This document shows positions 40,321-48,012 of a DNA stretch of 64,000 nt, piece after piece; position 1 is the stretch's first letter; each line of letters begins with the position of its first letter. Origin of the DNA: Cedecea colo (GTDB lineage Bacteria; Pseudomonadota; Gammaproteobacteria; Enterobacterales; Enterobacteriaceae); NCBI RefSeq assembly GCF_011808225.1, contig NZ_SOYS01000001.1, positions 186,001 through 250,000 of the forward strand. The letters run 5' to 3'. The notes under the pieces are model-generated. The model had not been told where the DNA came from. It ran no database searches and saw nothing but the letters and a program-made list of their open reading frames with translations. A program made the translations under genes and the position numbers.

Positions 40321-40500
40321 GGCGCTATTTTTTAGGGAAAAAATGCAGCATACGCAGGCGATATTAAGAAAACCTTAAATAAAATGAAGGCCGCGCGATA
40401 TCCGCAGGCGTCGTCCATAATTCACTATCTACCGCGCGGGCAATTTATTAAACTGCGCGTGATTTCCGTTTCCTCTGGCCATTATCCTCCCGAGCAGCTA

Positions 40501-41721
40501 ATGCAACATAATAAACGACTGGGTCGCCAGGCACTGCTTTTCCCGCTGTGTCTGGTACTTTATGAGTTCTCAACCTATATCGGCAACGACATGATCCAGC
40601 CGGGCATGCTGGCGGTTGTCGAGCAGTACAACGCGGGCATCGAATGGGTGCCGACGTCGATGACGGCCTATCTGGCAGGCGGGATGTTTTTACAGTGGCT
40701 GTTAGGGCCGCTCTCTGACCGAATCGGCCGCCGTCCGGTGATGCTCACCGGCGTGATGTGGTTTATCGTCACCTGCCTTGCCACTCTGCTTGCGCAGAAC
40801 ATCGAGCAGTTTACCATCCTGCGTTTTTTGCAGGGCATTAGCCTGTGCTTTATTGGCGCGGTGGGATATGCAGCGATTCAGGAATCGTTCGAGGAGGCGG
40901 TGTGTATCAAAATCACCGCGTTGATGGCGAACGTCGCGCTGATTGCGCCGCTGCTTGGGCCTCTGGTGGGCGCGGCCTGGGTGCAATATGCGCCATGGGA
41001 AACCATGTTTATTCTGTTCGCGCTGCTGGCGGCGTTCTCCTTCGTTGGGTTGCATCGTGCGATGCCGGAAACGGCGACGCGTCTGGGCGAGAAGCTGTCG
41101 TTAAAAGATCTCGGCCGCGACTACAAACTGGTGCTGAAAAATATCCGTTTTGTGGCGGGCTCGCTGGCGATAGGTTTTGTTAGCCTGCCGCTGCTGGCGT
41201 GGATTGCGCAGTCGCCGGTGATTATCATTAGCGGCGAGCACCTCAGCACCTACGAATATGGTCTGTTGCAGGTTCCGATTTTCGGCGCGCTGATTGTGGG
41301 TAATCTTGTGCTGGCGCGCTTAACCTCGCGTCGCAGCATCCGCTCGCTGATTATCCTTGGCGGCTGGTGGATTGTACCTGGCCTGGCGGTAGCCGCGGCG
41401 GCAACGGTTGTTTCGGCTCATGCGTACCTGTGGATGACCGTCGGTCTGAGCCTGTATGCCTTCGGCATCGGCCTTGCGAATGCGGGCCTGGTGCGTCTGA
41501 CGCTGTTCGCAAGCGAGATGAGCAAGGGCACGGTATCGGCGGCGATGGGGATGTTACAGATGCTGATTTTCATCGTCGGTATCGAAGTGAGCAAGCACGC
41601 TTATCTGTACGGCGGCAGCGGTTTGTTCAGCTTGTTTAACCTGCTGGGCGGAGTGCTGTGGCTGGGACTGATGTTTGTGTTCTTAAAAGATAAGTCGGTG
41701 GGTAACGCTACGGACGTTTAA
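40501..41721 (+). CDS. mdfA: Multidrug transporter MdfA (Cmr)
   Basis: MFS drug:proton antiporter exporting chloramphenicol, cationic dyes and other compounds. 406 residues and 12 helices. The N-terminal segment with [20 protein letters not shown] contains the acidic residue equivalent to Glu26, central to multidrug recognition, and MFS motif A reads [16 protein letters not shown] 40501 gives the expected start; the frame is open to 40384 without support. It closes the 27-kb block that is elsewhere in E. coli and is followed by a shared terminator with metG. Confidence 0.95.
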   Translation: MQHNKRLGRQALLFPLCLVLYEFSTYIGNDMIQPGMLAVVEQYNAGIEWVPTSMTAYLAGGMFLQWLLGPLSDRIGRRPVMLTGVMWFIVTCLATLLAQNIEQFTILRFLQGISLCFIGAVGYAAIQESFEEAVCIKITALMANVALIAPLLGPLVGAAWVQYAPWETMFILFALLAAFSFVGLHRAMPETATRLGEKLSLKDLGRDYKLVLKNIRFVAGSLAIGFVSLPLLAWIAQSPVIIISGEHLSTYEYGLLQVPIFGALIVGNLVLARLTSRRSIRSLIILGGWWIVPGLAVAAAATVVSAHAYLWMTVGLSLYAFGIGLANAGLVRLTLFASEMSKGTVSAAMGMLQMLIFIVGIEVSKHAYLYGGSGLFSLFNLLGGVLWLGLMFVFLKDKSVGNATDV

Positions 41722-41722
41722 A

Positions 41723-41755
41723 AAAATACCCCGGCTTGCCAGGGTATTTTTATTA
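41723..41755. terminator. Bidirectional terminator between mdfA and metG
   Basis: AAAATACCC (41723-41731) pairs with GGGTATTTT (41742-41750), flanked by A and T runs, in the 31-base gap between the convergent genes. It serves mdfA on the plus strand and metG on the minus strand. Confidence 0.9.
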
Positions 41756-43786
41756 TTTCACCGCCATGCCGGGCTGCGCACCGCTGTCCGGGCTTAACAG
41801 GAAGATGTCTTTTCCGCCTGGGCCTGCCGCCATCACCATTCCTTCCGAGATGCCGAAGCGCATTTTACGCGGCGCCAGGTTTGCCACCATTACCGTCAGA
41901 CGGCCTTCGAGTTTCTCAGGCTCCGGGTATGCAGAACGGATACCGGAGAAGACGTTGCGGGTTTCACCGCCAAGATCCAGCGTCAGGCGCAGCAGCTTGT
42001 CGGAGCCCTCCACAAATTCCGCTTTCTGAATCAGCGCAATACGCAGGTCCACTTTGGCGAAATCGTCAAAAGCGATGGTTTCAGCGATCGGGTCGTCCGC
42101 CAGCGGGCCGGTTGCCGGTGCGGCCGCCGCTTTCACCTCTTCTTTCGAGGCTTCAACCAGCGCTTCAACCTGCTTCAAATCGACGCGGTTATACAGCGCT
42201 TTAAAGTTGTTCACCTTGTGGTTTAGCAACGGCTGCTGAATGGCATCCCAGGTCAGTTCGGTATTCAGGAAAGCTTCGGCGCGTTCGGCAAGCGTTGGCA
42301 GAACGGGTTTCAGCCAGGTCATCAGCACGCGGAACATGTTAATACCCATGGTGCAGATGCTTTGCAGGTCGGCATCGCGGCCTTCCTGTTTTGCCACCAC
42401 CCACGGAGCCTGTTCATCAACGTAGCGGTTTGCCACGTCGGCAAGCGCCATGATTTCGCGCACCGCGCGGCCAAACTCGCGGCTTTCCCACGCTTCGCCA
42501 ATGCTGGCTGCGGCATCGGTAAAGGTTTTGTACAGCGCCGGGTCGGTAATTTCCGCAGACAGCTGGCCGTCGAACCGCTTGGTGATAAAACCCGCGTTAC
42601 GGGAGGCGAGGTTAACCACTTTGTTGACGATATCGCTGTTCACGCGCTGCACGAAATCTTCCAGATTCAGGTCGATGTCATCTATGCGCGAGGAAAGCTT
42701 CGCGGTGTAGTAATAGCGCAGGCTGTCGGCATCAAAGTGTTTCAGCCAGGTGCTGGCTTTAATGAAGGTGCCGCGCGACTTGGACATTTTCGCGCCGTTT
42801 ACCGTCACATAGCCGTGCACGAAGAGATTAGTTGGCTTGCGGAAGCCGCTGCCTTCAAGCATTGCAGGCCAGAACAGACTGTGGAAGTAAACGATATCTT
42901 TACCGATGAAGTGATACAGCTCGGCGGTGGAATCTTTCTGCCAGTATTCGTCAAAGCTTGCCGTATCGCCGCGCTTGTCACACAGGTTTTTAAATGAACC
43001 CATATAGCCGATTGGCGCGTCCAGCCAGACGTAGAAATATTTGCCCGGCGCGTCCGGAATTTCGAAGCCGAAGTAAGGCGCGTCGCGGGAGATATCCCAC
43101 TGTTGCAGGCCTGACTCGAACCACTCCTGCATTTTGTTCGCCACCTGCTCCTGCAACGCACCGCTTCGGGTCCAGGCCTGCAGCATTTCGCTAAACGACG
43201 GCAAATCAAAGAAGAAGTGCTCGGAGTCACGCATTTCAGGCGTCGCGCCGGAAACCACGGATTTCGGCTCGATAAGCTCGGTTGGGCTGTAGGTTGCGCC
43301 GCACACTTCGCAGTTATCGCCGTACTGATCCGGTGATTTGCATTTCGGGCAGGTGCCTTTCACGAAACGGTCCGGCAGGAACATGCCTTTTTCCGGATCG
43401 TAAAGCTGGGAGATAGTGCGGTTTTTAATGAAACCGTTCTCCTTCAGACGACCATAAATCACCGATGCCAGCTCGCGGTTTTCATCGCTGTGCGTGGAAT
43501 GATAGTTGTCGTAGCTGATATTGAAGCCGGCGAAATCAGTCTGATGTTCCTGGCTCATTTCGCCAATCATCTGCTCCGGGGTAATACCTAACTGCTGTGC
43601 TTTCAACATGATAGGCGTACCGTGTGCGTCGTCCGCGCAGATGAAGTTGACCGTGTTGCCGCGCATTCGTTGGTAACGGACCCAGACATCAGCCTGAATA
43701 TGCTCCAGCATGTGACCGAGGTGGATTGAGCCGTTAGCGTACGGAAGTGCGCACGTTACCAATAATTTTTTCGCGACATGAGCCAT
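41753..43786 (-). CDS. metG: Methionyl-tRNA synthetase
   Basis: Class I aminoacyl-tRNA synthetase charging initiator and elongator tRNA-Met. The 677 residues equal the E. coli enzyme. Motifs: HIGH-type [13 protein letters not shown], the zinc knuckle [17 protein letters not shown], and KMSKSRG. The C-terminal tRNA-binding (EMAP/OB) domain mediates dimerisation. ATG 43786 (MAHVAKKLL) gives the conserved start; the frame is open to 43912 but that part overlaps the mrp promoter region. Divergent from mrp, as in E. coli. Confidence 0.97.
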   Translation of the reverse strand: MAHVAKKLLVTCALPYANGSIHLGHMLEHIQADVWVRYQRMRGNTVNFICADDAHGTPIMLKAQQLGITPEQMIGEMSQEHQTDFAGFNISYDNYHSTHSDENRELASVIYGRLKENGFIKNRTISQLYDPEKGMFLPDRFVKGTCPKCKSPDQYGDNCEVCGATYSPTELIEPKSVVSGATPEMRDSEHFFFDLPSFSEMLQAWTRSGALQEQVANKMQEWFESGLQQWDISRDAPYFGFEIPDAPGKYFYVWLDAPIGYMGSFKNLCDKRGDTASFDEYWQKDSTAELYHFIGKDIVYFHSLFWPAMLEGSGFRKPTNLFVHGYVTVNGAKMSKSRGTFIKASTWLKHFDADSLRYYYTAKLSSRIDDIDLNLEDFVQRVNSDIVNKVVNLASRNAGFITKRFDGQLSAEITDPALYKTFTDAAASIGEAWESREFGRAVREIMALADVANRYVDEQAPWVVAKQEGRDADLQSICTMGINMFRVLMTWLKPVLPTLAERAEAFLNTELTWDAIQQPLLNHKVNNFKALYNRVDLKQVEALVEASKEEVKAAAAPATGPLADDPIAETIAFDDFAKVDLRIALIQKAEFVEGSDKLLRLTLDLGGETRNVFSGIRSAYPEPEKLEGRLTVMVANLAPRKMRFGISEGMVMAAGPGGKDIFLLSPDSGAQPGMAVK

Positions 43787-43946
43787 AGTAGGAATTGCAT
43801 CTTCTAAAGAGAAAAGGGCTTTGATGTTAACCGAAAGCCCGCCCTGCGGTAAACCACACAAGGCGCACAAGGAAATTTTATCGTGCCTTGCGGCATCTGG
43901 TATGCTTAGCACACTGCAATGTACGATAAAAACATAAGGAGTCGGG

Positions 43947-45059
43947 ATGAGTTCTCAATCCCAGGCAAGCAAGTCCCCGGAGCAGCTACGCGCCATGGTC
44001 GCCGGGACGCTGGCCAATTTTCAGCACCCAACCTTAAAGCACAATCTCACCGTGCTTAAAGCCCTGCATCACGTTGCTATGCTTGACGATACGCTGCACG
44101 TTGAGCTTTTAATGCCTTTCGTATGGAAAAGCGGCTTTGAAGCGCTACAGGAGCAATGCAGTTCAGATTTGCTGCGTATCACCGGCGCGAAGGCCGTGGA
44201 CTGGAAGCTCAGCCATAACGTCGCCACCTTAAAACGGGTGAAAAACCACCCGGGCATTAACGGCGTAAAAAATATTATCGCCGTAAGCTCCGGTAAAGGC
44301 GGAGTAGGGAAGTCGAGCACTGCGGTTAACCTGGCGCTGGCGCTGGCAGCCGAAGGGGCGAAAGTCGGTATTCTGGATGCGGACATCTACGGCCCGTCGA
44401 TTCCAAATATGCTGGGAGCCGAACATGAGCGTCCAACTTCCCCGGACGGCACGCACATGACGCCAATTTCCGCGCATGGCCTTGCGACCAACTCCATTGG
44501 TTATCTGGTTACCGATGAAAACGCCATGGTGTGGCGCGGCCCGATGGCAAGCAAGGCGTTGATGCAGATGCTGCAGGAAACAATGTGGCCGGACCTGGAT
44601 TATCTGGTGTTGGATATGCCGCCGGGCACCGGGGACATTCAGCTCACCCTTGCGCAAAATATCCCCGTTACGGGCGCGGTGGTCGTCACCACGCCGCAGG
44701 ACATCGCGCTGATCGATGCCCGCAAGGGGATTGTGATGTTCGAAAAAGTTGATGTGCCGGTGCTGGGCATCGTTGAGAACATGAGCATGCATATCTGCAG
44801 TAACTGCGGCCACCATGAGCCAATTTTCGGCACCGGCGGCGCGCAGAAACTGGCGGACCAGTATCATATTGCTCTGCTGGGCCAGATGCCGCTGCATATC
44901 ACGCTGCGTGAGGATCTGGATGCCGGTAAGCCAACGGTAATCAGCCGGCCGGATAGCGAGTTTGCCGCTATTTATCGCCAGCTGGCGGGACGCGTAGCGG
45001 CTCAGCTTTACTGGCAGGGTGAAGTGATCCCTGCGGATATCGCCTTCAGGGCCGTTTGA
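43947..45059 (+). CDS. mrp: Iron-sulfur cluster carrier ATPase Mrp (ApbC)
   Basis: ParA/MinD-like P-loop ATPase that carries Fe-S clusters to apoproteins. The 370 residues have an N-terminal MIP18-like domain, the deviant Walker [19 protein letters not shown] (about residues 113-130), [13 protein letters not shown], and the C-terminal cluster-binding CSNCG (CxxC, about residue 284). Located divergently from metG, the standard enteric arrangement. A palindromic repeat follows the stop. Confidence 0.96.
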   Translation: MSSQSQASKSPEQLRAMVAGTLANFQHPTLKHNLTVLKALHHVAMLDDTLHVELLMPFVWKSGFEALQEQCSSDLLRITGAKAVDWKLSHNVATLKRVKNHPGINGVKNIIAVSSGKGGVGKSSTAVNLALALAAEGAKVGILDADIYGPSIPNMLGAEHERPTSPDGTHMTPISAHGLATNSIGYLVTDENAMVWRGPMASKALMQMLQETMWPDLDYLVLDMPPGTGDIQLTLAQNIPVTGAVVVTTPQDIALIDARKGIVMFEKVDVPVLGIVENMSMHICSNCGHHEPIFGTGGAQKLADQYHIALLGQMPLHITLREDLDAGKPTVISRPDSEFAAIYRQLAGRVAAQLYWQGEVIPADIAFRAV

Positions 45060-45066
45060 TCTTTTG

Positions 45067-45147
45067 TGGCGGGTGGCGCAGGCTTACCCGCCCTACAATA
45101 TTTGCTTTTTAATCCGTAGGGTGGATAAGTAAAAGCGTCATCCGCCG
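45067..45147. repeat. GGGCGGGTAAGC-type palindromic repeat, paired copy
   Basis: Two arms face each other: GGCGGGTGGCGC...CTTACCCGCCCTAC and, after an AT-rich spacer, GTAGGGTGGATAAG...GCGTCATCCGCC. They can fold into one long stem between mrp and the convergent GNAT gene, probably terminating both. Confidence 0.7.
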
Positions 45148-45148
45148 T

Positions 45149-45571
45149 TTAAACCACCAAGTGCATCAAAAAATATTCTCCGTCCGGCCCTTCGCCACGG
45201 GCTTCAATATGCCAGCCGTGTCGCTGATAAAACGCTACCGCACGTTTATTCTTCACCAGACATTTCAGCGCACCCGTGCTGCTGAATTCCGACTGCACTT
45301 TTTCCAGTAAGGCATGGCCTACCCCGCGACCTTTATGCTCAGGCGCCACAAACAGGTTATGCAGAAAATTGTCATTCACCCATACCGAGGCAAAACCCAG
45401 CCGGTGCCCGTCTTCTTCCGCCACCCAGATTTGCTCATCTTTCGTCGCTTCATCGAAATCTTCCAGTTGCCAGACGCTGCCGTCCAGCCACGGCCAGGCT
45501 TCACGCCGGGCATGCAAATATAAGGTTCTTAAAAATGGACGATCGTTCTCACTCCAGGGGCGTATTACCAC
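45149..45571 (-). CDS. GNAT family N-acetyltransferase
   Basis: A 140-residue acetyltransferase of unknown substrate. The acetyl-CoA-binding motif A is FVAPEHKGRGVGHALLEKV (Q/RxxGxG/A type), motif B contains CLVKNKRAVAFYQRHGW, and the N-terminus IRPWSENDRPFLRTLY is a typical GNAT opening. It is monocistronic between mrp and yehS and does not occur at this site in E. coli. Confidence 0.8.
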   Translation of the reverse strand: MVIRPWSENDRPFLRTLYLHARREAWPWLDGSVWQLEDFDEATKDEQIWVAEEDGHRLGFASVWVNDNFLHNLFVAPEHKGRGVGHALLEKVQSEFSSTGALKCLVKNKRAVAFYQRHGWHIEARGEGPDGEYFLMHLVV

Positions 45572-45710
45572 GGCATATTCCTTGCGTTTTTAACGAAACT
45601 ATAATCTCTGAGGGAGCCGCCGGGGGTAAAGCGGCGTAGTTTTTATTACAATATCCCCGCTTCTCTATATACTGCCCGCTTTTCGAAAGCTTGAACGAGA
45701 GATCCTCACC

Positions 45711-46175
45711 ATGATGAATAACGACGTATTACGCAGCGTGCGCTACATGCTGAACCTGAACAATGATGACATGGTGAAAATTTTCGCCCTGACAGATACT
45801 GCGGTTACCAATGAGCAAATCGTTGTCTGGACCAAAAAGGAAGACGAAGAGAAGTTTAAGCTCTGCCCGGATATCCTGATGGCAAACTTCTTAAACGGTC
45901 TGATTTACTTTCGACGCGGCAAAGATGAAAGCAAACCGGCGCCAAAAATTGAACGCAAGATGACCAATAACATCATTCTGAAAAAGCTGCGTATCGCGTT
46001 TGATCTCAAGAGTGACGACGTGCTGGACATCCTGACTTCACAGGAATTCCGCATCTCCATGCCGGAAATTACCGCTATGATGCGTGCGCCAGAGCATAAG
46101 AATTACCGTGAGTGCGGTGACCAGTTCCTGCGCTACTTCCTGCGTGGCTTAACTGCACGCGTGCAGAAAAAGTAA
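45711..46175 (+). CDS. yehS: YehS, DUF1456 protein
   Basis: A 154-residue protein with two DUF1456 repeats (NNDVLRSVRYMLNLNNDDMV and NNIILKKLRIAFDLKSDDVL), each predicted helical; function unknown. C-terminal MPEITAMMRAPEHKNYRECGDQFLRYFLRGL is strongly conserved in the family. The ATG at 45711 is followed directly by a second ATG, either of which could start the protein. In E. coli yehS also lies in the region between metG and yohJ, supporting common ancestry of this flank. Confidence 0.9.
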   Translation: MMNNDVLRSVRYMLNLNNDDMVKIFALTDTAVTNEQIVVWTKKEDEEKFKLCPDILMANFLNGLIYFRRGKDESKPAPKIERKMTNNIILKKLRIAFDLKSDDVLDILTSQEFRISMPEITAMMRAPEHKNYRECGDQFLRYFLRGLTARVQKK

Positions 46176-46193
46176 ATCTTTTTGCGGCCAATA

Positions 46194-46226
46194 GCAGGGC
46201 GGGTAAGCGAAACGCCACCCGCGCCT
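46194..46226. repeat. GGGCGGGTAAGC-type palindromic repeat, single arm
   Basis: AGGGCGGGTAAGCGAAACGCC followed by ACCCGCGCC: one arm of the repeat also seen at 31146-31211 and 45067-45147, here in the convergent gap after yehS. Confidence 0.6.
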
Positions 46227-46249
46227 GAAACCAGCTTTGCATCAGGTAC

Positions 46250-47245
46250 TTATAAAGGACGATCGGTTGTTACCACCACTTCTGGCTGTGAACGCCGACC
46301 AAACATCCCCATTGCACCGGCAAGAACCGCTTCAATAATAAACATGAAGAAGGCAAACCAGCTAGCTTTCGCCGTGGCAGCGGCGGCTTTATCTGCTGCT
46401 TCACGGGCTTTTTGCTCGGCCTCTTTCTTCAGTTCCTCATATTTAGCTCGTGCCGCCTGATAGTTTTTCTCAGTCTGATCCACGATCTGCTCGGCTTCCG
46501 CATCCGATTTACCCGTTCTGGCGATAATGATATTTTTCAGCGCCTCACGATCGGCCGCCTGGAAGGTGCTTTCATTCCTCTGGGCCAGGCCTTTAATAAA
46601 GCTGCTTATATCGCCCCCCTGATTTAGCTGATTCTGAGCCCGGTCGCCTTCATTTTGCGCCTGGCTTTGCAACGCCTCAGGCTGCAGCTCCGGTTTACCC
46701 GTTTGCCGCAATGTCGTTTCAAGCTCATTTTGCAGGTTATCAAGATTAATATTGTTTTCCTGAAGTTTGTCTTTCGTCATTTGTGTGACCGACGGCGCTA
46801 CCGCAGAAATTCCGCTGCCCAACGCTTGCAGACCCGCGCCGGCAACGTTCGCGGCGCCGCTCATCGCGCTGTTAGCCAGTGAAATTACAAACCAGGTACA
46901 AATCAGGGTATTGACGCCAAACATTAAAACGCCATGCAGCGCACCTTCACGATGGGCCAGTCGTCCGCTAATAAACCCACCCGCAGCAATGGCGATTAAC
47001 ATGCTTATGCCGGTCCAGATGGCGGCACCGGTGGCAATTCCGTCCATGGGATGCTGTTCTTGCAAAGGATCTATTGTGGTGGTGCCAATCGCCGTACCCA
47101 GAATAGCGAGCAATAAATAAACAACCATGGAAATAACGACGCCAGCAAAAATAGCACTCCAGGAAATACGTTTCAGCGGTAAATAATTACGTCTGGCATA
47201 GGCAAGGTCGTAATCTCTATTATCAGGCGCTTGAGGATCTATCAT
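46250..47245 (-). CDS. Glycine-rich polytopic membrane protein of unknown function
   Basis: A 331-residue protein that I do not recognise by name. It has three N-terminal hydrophobic segments (about 28-50, 72-94 and 103-125). A small-residue-rich stretch follows (SAMSGAANVAGAGLQALGSG), then a long polar, Gln- and Ala-rich helical region (about 155-285, ending in an EEL-Lys-Ala coiled-coil-like run), and a C-terminal transmembrane segment (about 293-315) with the tail RRSQPEVVVTTDRPL. GGGAGAG precedes the ATG. Two microprotein genes follow on the same strand about 330 bases upstream of it in coordinate, that is, before its promoter. It could be an envelope-stress protein; that is only a guess. 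Confidence 0.65.
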   Translation of the reverse strand: MIDPQAPDNRDYDLAYARRNYLPLKRISWSAIFAGVVISMVVYLLLAILGTAIGTTTIDPLQEQHPMDGIATGAAIWTGISMLIAIAAGGFISGRLAHREGALHGVLMFGVNTLICTWFVISLANSAMSGAANVAGAGLQALGSGISAVAPSVTQMTKDKLQENNINLDNLQNELETTLRQTGKPELQPEALQSQAQNEGDRAQNQLNQGGDISSFIKGLAQRNESTFQAADREALKNIIIARTGKSDAEAEQIVDQTEKNYQAARAKYEELKKEAEQKAREAADKAAAATAKASWFAFFMFIIEAVLAGAMGMFGRRSQPEVVVTTDRPL

Positions 47246-47352
47246 GGAAGCTCTCCCTATTTTCAGCGTTGAAAGTGAGATGAGAAAGGAACGATAAAAT
47301 TAAAATCTAGCTCTTAATTTAAATTCTGTGAAGGACAGGCGAGTAAATTAAT

Positions 47353-47408
47353 AGAAAAAGCCGCCGGAGTAGTGCTCTACTTTCAAAAGAGCATTTTACC
47401 AATGCGGC
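47353..47408 (-). terminator. Terminator after the acidic microprotein gene
   Basis: On the minus strand GCCGC (47404-47408) pairs with GCGGC (47360-47364), enclosing an inner TGCTC/GAGCA stem, and is followed by five T residues. It begins 13 bases after the stop codon. The inner stem makes it unusually long for a terminator. Confidence 0.75.
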
Positions 47409-47420
47409 TTATCAAATTAA

Positions 47421-47573
47421 CTATAATGGCCTTGCAGGATCCGTGGGTTCAATAATCCTGTCCGGGTCTTCAGGATCGATATCATCATCATCCGGTAAAG
47501 GTTCCTCGTCAGGGACGCGGGGAACAGGCTCGTCATCAGGAAGCGGATCAACCAAATCAGGGCGTTCGGACAT
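47421..47573 (-). CDS. Acidic Asp/Pro-rich microprotein, 50 residues
   Basis: An unbroken 50-codon frame with a strong ribosome site (GGAGG, seven bases before the ATG) and its own terminator. The product, starting MSERPDLVDPLPDDEPV, is about one third Asp/Glu and one quarter Pro, with repeated PDDE/PDEEPLPDDD units and no hydrophobic stretch, so it should be disordered and very acidic. I do not recognise a family. It lies just downstream of the basic microprotein gene on the same strand, suggesting one transcript. Confidence 0.6.
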   Translation of the reverse strand: MSERPDLVDPLPDDEPVPRVPDEEPLPDDDDIDPEDPDRIIEPTDPARPL

Positions 47574-47616
47574 TTTAACCTCCAACTAAACCTACGTTAA
47601 ATAGGCTATTCAAAAC

Positions 47617-47715
47617 TCATTTCTGGTTTTGTTTAGGTTTCTTTTCATCGTTTTTAGGCATTTTTTCCGGGTTCTTAGGTTGCGCTTTCGAAACCTGTAA
47701 GATAATGTTTTTCAT
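47617..47715 (-). CDS. Basic Lys/Asn/Pro-rich microprotein, 32 residues
   Basis: A 32-codon frame, MKNIILQVSKAQPKNPEKM followed by a Lys-rich tail (KKPKQNQK), with GGAG seven bases before the ATG. About one third of the residues are Lys; net charge is strongly positive. A short hairpin (AGTAGC, ATTTT, GCTACT) lies in the probable 5' leader at 47736-47752. It could be a true small protein or a leader peptide for the acidic microprotein gene 43 bases downstream. Confidence 0.5.
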   Translation of the reverse strand: MKNIILQVSKAQPKNPEKMPKNDEKKPKQNQK

Positions 47716-47970
47716 CACACACTCCGGTAGGATAAGTAGCATTTTGCTACTCTCGAAGTATAGTTATTTACTCCTGTTACCGCGAGCGAGGCGGTATATA
47801 TAAAAGAAGGAGCACGAGATATAACGTTAAAAGATTTTAAAATCGATGGGAATTTCATCGGGTTATAAATAACGTTCAGAATTATATCTGCACCGCCGGT
47901 TTAATTATTTGTTTCTCAGGCGTAAACCGCGCTCGCGTTTTCTGACCGCCGGGTGCTTAGATCTGTACGG

Positions 47971-48007
47971 AAAAAGCGGGTCACGAACTGAATCCGACCG
48001 TGACCCG
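47971..48007 (-). terminator. Intrinsic terminator of the MscS-type channel gene
   Basis: CGGGTCACG pairs perfectly with CGTGACCCG (47977-47985 with 47999-48007), followed on the minus strand by C and five T residues, six bases past the stop codon at 48013. The rest of the 297-base gap 47716-48012 is AT-rich and shows no gene. Confidence 0.9.
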
Positions 48008-48012
48008 GGCTA

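Noticed and set aside
47881-48010. A small gene in the gap before the MscS-type gene terminator
   Set aside because: The only plus-strand frame (47909-48163) runs into the channel gene antisense and has no start signals; the sequence is better explained by the terminator.
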